A model generated the notes under the pieces. That model did not search any database. It saw only the letters and a list, made by a program, of their open reading frames with translations, and had not been told where the DNA came from. 64,000 bases of DNA from positions 744,001 through 808,000 of the forward strand of contig NZ_CP049861.1 in NCBI RefSeq assembly GCF_011299615.1. Direction: 5' to 3'. Source of the DNA: Erysipelothrix sp. HDW6C. Lineage in GTDB: Bacteria > Bacillota_I > Bacilli_A > Erysipelotrichales > Erysipelotrichaceae. Position numbers and translations under genes: made by a program. Below are positions 62,962-64,000 of this stretch, piece by piece. How positions within the stretch are numbered: position 1 is the first letter of the stretch; the number at the start of each line of letters is the position of its first letter.

Positions 62962-63798
62962 ATGATAACACTTAAGTCGCTCAGTGGGTTTTCTTTAGAA
63001 ACCATCCATGATGCATTTGTTAAGGCTTTTTCCGATTATGCTGTACCCATGAACCCAGACATCCATGCTTTTAAAGCGATGTTATTACGACGTGGTTTTG
63101 ACAAGCATGTTTCAGTCGGGGCTTTTGCGGATGATCTGCTCGTTGGGTTCATTCTAAATGGCAGTCGCTTGTGGACTGGGAAATCGACAATCTATGATTT
63201 GGGAACGGGCGTATTGCCAAGTTATCGCAGGCAAGGGCTAACTACGCGTATGTTCTCTTTTGCATTAACGCTTTTCAATCACGATCAATATCTCTTAGAA
63301 GTGCTTCAATCCAATACATCCGCAATCGCATTGTATGAGAAACAAGGGTTCAAAGTTGTTCGAAACTTTGATTGTTATCAAGGAAAGCAAGACCAAATTC
63401 GCTGCCAAGATATTGTGGAGGTAAAGCGCGTTGAGTCTTTGAATGCTGTTCCTTTGGGTATGTTTACAGACTGTAATTATGCGTGGCAAAATGCTACGGA
63501 TTCGGTTAATGCAGTCGTCGATATCTTTCATTACTATTGTGCATACGATGGATCTCATGTTATCGGATATGGATGTGTTGATCCAATAACGGGTGATGTT
63601 CCCCAGTTTGCAGTTTCAAAGGAGTACCGTCGTCGTGGGATTGGTACACAACTTCTAAAAAAACTTGGTGCGGTTTCGCAAACTGGCGTTGTTAAATTTA
63701 TCAATGTTGATGAAAGTGTTGATTCAATGCGTCGTTTCTTGGATGCAAATGGGATGCATGTTTTCGTAAAACAATTTGAAATGATACGTGTACTGTAA
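62962..63798 (+). CDS. tandem GNAT-domain acetyltransferase
   Basis: A 278-residue protein with two GNAT folds. Each has the acetyl-CoA-binding pattern: VLPSYRRQGLTTRMFSFAL at about 92-110 and VSKEYRRRGIGTQLLKKLG at about 222-240. The N-terminal half also keeps the GNAT C-terminal segment EVLQSNTSAIALYEKQGFK. It acetylates an unknown amine or protein. Frame opens at 62944; ATG 62962 with GAAAGGATA is preferred. Single-gene unit, followed by a terminator. Confidence 0.85.
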   Translation: MITLKSLSGFSLETIHDAFVKAFSDYAVPMNPDIHAFKAMLLRRGFDKHVSVGAFADDLLVGFILNGSRLWTGKSTIYDLGTGVLPSYRRQGLTTRMFSFALTLFNHDQYLLEVLQSNTSAIALYEKQGFKVVRNFDCYQGKQDQIRCQDIVEVKRVESLNAVPLGMFTDCNYAWQNATDSVNAVVDIFHYYCAYDGSHVIGYGCVDPITGDVPQFAVSKEYRRRGIGTQLLKKLGAVSQTGVVKFINVDESVDSMRRFLDANGMHVFVKQFEMIRVL

Positions 63799-63825
63799 AA
63801 AAGCGAGATGAGAGTCTCGCTTTTA
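63799..63825. terminator. bidirectional terminator at the right end
   Basis: AAAAGCGAGA (63799-63808) and TCTCGCTTTT (63815-63824), 6-base loop; T-run for the plus strand and A-run for the minus strand. It overlaps the minus-strand stop codon. Confidence 0.85.
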
Positions 63826-64000
63826 TGATTGTTTTCGTATGGGTAGGTAAATATCACAAAGTAGTGATTGATCATCAAGAGAATCGATGGGATAGTATTC
63901 ATAATCCAATCCAACGGTATCGAGCTCGTATCCGGAAGTAGGGAACCATTCATTAAAAATGTAGTTCCAAGTCTCTTGAATATTTTGGACGAAGTTATCT
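63823..64000 (-). CDS. C-terminal end of a GyrI-like effector-domain protein, cut by window edge
   Basis: About 58 residues are visible on the minus strand, ending at TAA (63825-63823), with the 5' part beyond the window. The peptide contains WNYIFNEWFPTSGYEL, DYEYYP and CDIYLPIRK, the typical last part of the GyrI-like/AraC-type effector-binding domain (as at the C-terminus of many AraC/XylS or MerR regulators and stand-alone proteins). The N-terminal partner cannot be seen, so regulator or stand-alone ligand-binding protein remains open. Confidence 0.75.
   Translation of the reverse strand, partial: DNFVQNIQETWNYIFNEWFPTSGYELDTVGLDYEYYPIDSLDDQSLLCDIYLPIRKQS

Noticed and set aside
63555-63953. 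132-codon minus-strand frame at the right end
   Set aside because: It conflicts with the better supported minus-strand GyrI-like domain frame ending at 63823 and overlaps the GNAT gene antisense.

Overview
This window reads as chromosomal DNA of a low-GC Gram-positive bacterium. Gene starts mostly carry strong AGGAGG-type ribosome binding sites, TGA is used as a stop, sortase-anchored LPXTG-type proteins, lipoproteins and LytR-CpsA-Psr proteins are present, and the tRNA sequences resemble Bacillus types. The overall flavour (carbohydrate and ureide fermentation, SipW-type exported proteins, Hsp70/J pair with an HPE motif) fits Erysipelotrichia such as Erysipelothrix, but that placement is an inference; no rRNA is present to settle it. 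No phage, IS element or CRISPR array was seen. Layout: 1-5.9 kb holds a surface-structure locus with a SipW-type signal peptidase, two exported proteins sharing the post-cleavage motif WxDxSQHKTNxF, one of them LPXTG-anchored, and a small coiled-coil protein; a structured leader precedes sipW. 6-7.9 kb has two tandem LysR paralogues. 8-13 kb has a uracil-DNA glycosylase-like gene, a two-component system with an FtsX/ATPase ABC exporter, and tRNA-His on the minus strand. 13.2-24.5 kb is core: degV, argS, a YtrA-type regulator with its ABC exporter, yfcE, two tandem LCP cell-wall ligases with a membrane partner, a lipid kinase and thioredoxin. 24.5-28.9 kb is a XRE-cupin regulator plus the potABCD polyamine importer. 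28.97-29.9 kb is a nine-gene tRNA cluster (Cys, Leu, Arg, Pro, Met, Ile2, Ser, fMet, Phe).

After the tRNA cluster, 30-36.7 kb is an AT-rich accessory-looking stretch: a GT2 glycosyltransferase, a leucine-rich-repeat LPXTG protein, an HscC-like Hsp70 and a membrane J-protein with HPE in place of HPD. At 37.3-47.5 kb lies the most interesting metabolic block: a PucR regulator, an IT-superfamily permease, an atypical amidohydrolase, and the three-subunit transcarbamylase genes (allF/fdrA, allG/ylbE, allH/ylbF types) with a carbamate kinase. No allantoin genes accompany it, so this looks like an ATP-yielding ureide or carbamoyl-compound fermentation of unknown substrate. Two near-identical palindromes TTATCC-N5-GGATAA stand before its two operons.

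47.5-50.7 kb is a 1040-residue surface protein with six MucBP-like repeats and an LPNAG sorting motif. 51-54.6 kb pairs an RpiR regulator with a MalY-like C-S lyase and a lone PTS EIIC. 55.3-62.9 kb is a divergent sugar locus: LacI regulator and BadF-type kinase on the minus strand, and a GH4 glycosidase, a three-component ABC importer without its ATPase and an amidohydrolase-2 protein on the plus strand, with three copies of a TTTA-S-TAAA operator in the shared promoter region. The window ends with a double GNAT protein and the 3' end of a GyrI-like effector-domain gene on the minus strand.
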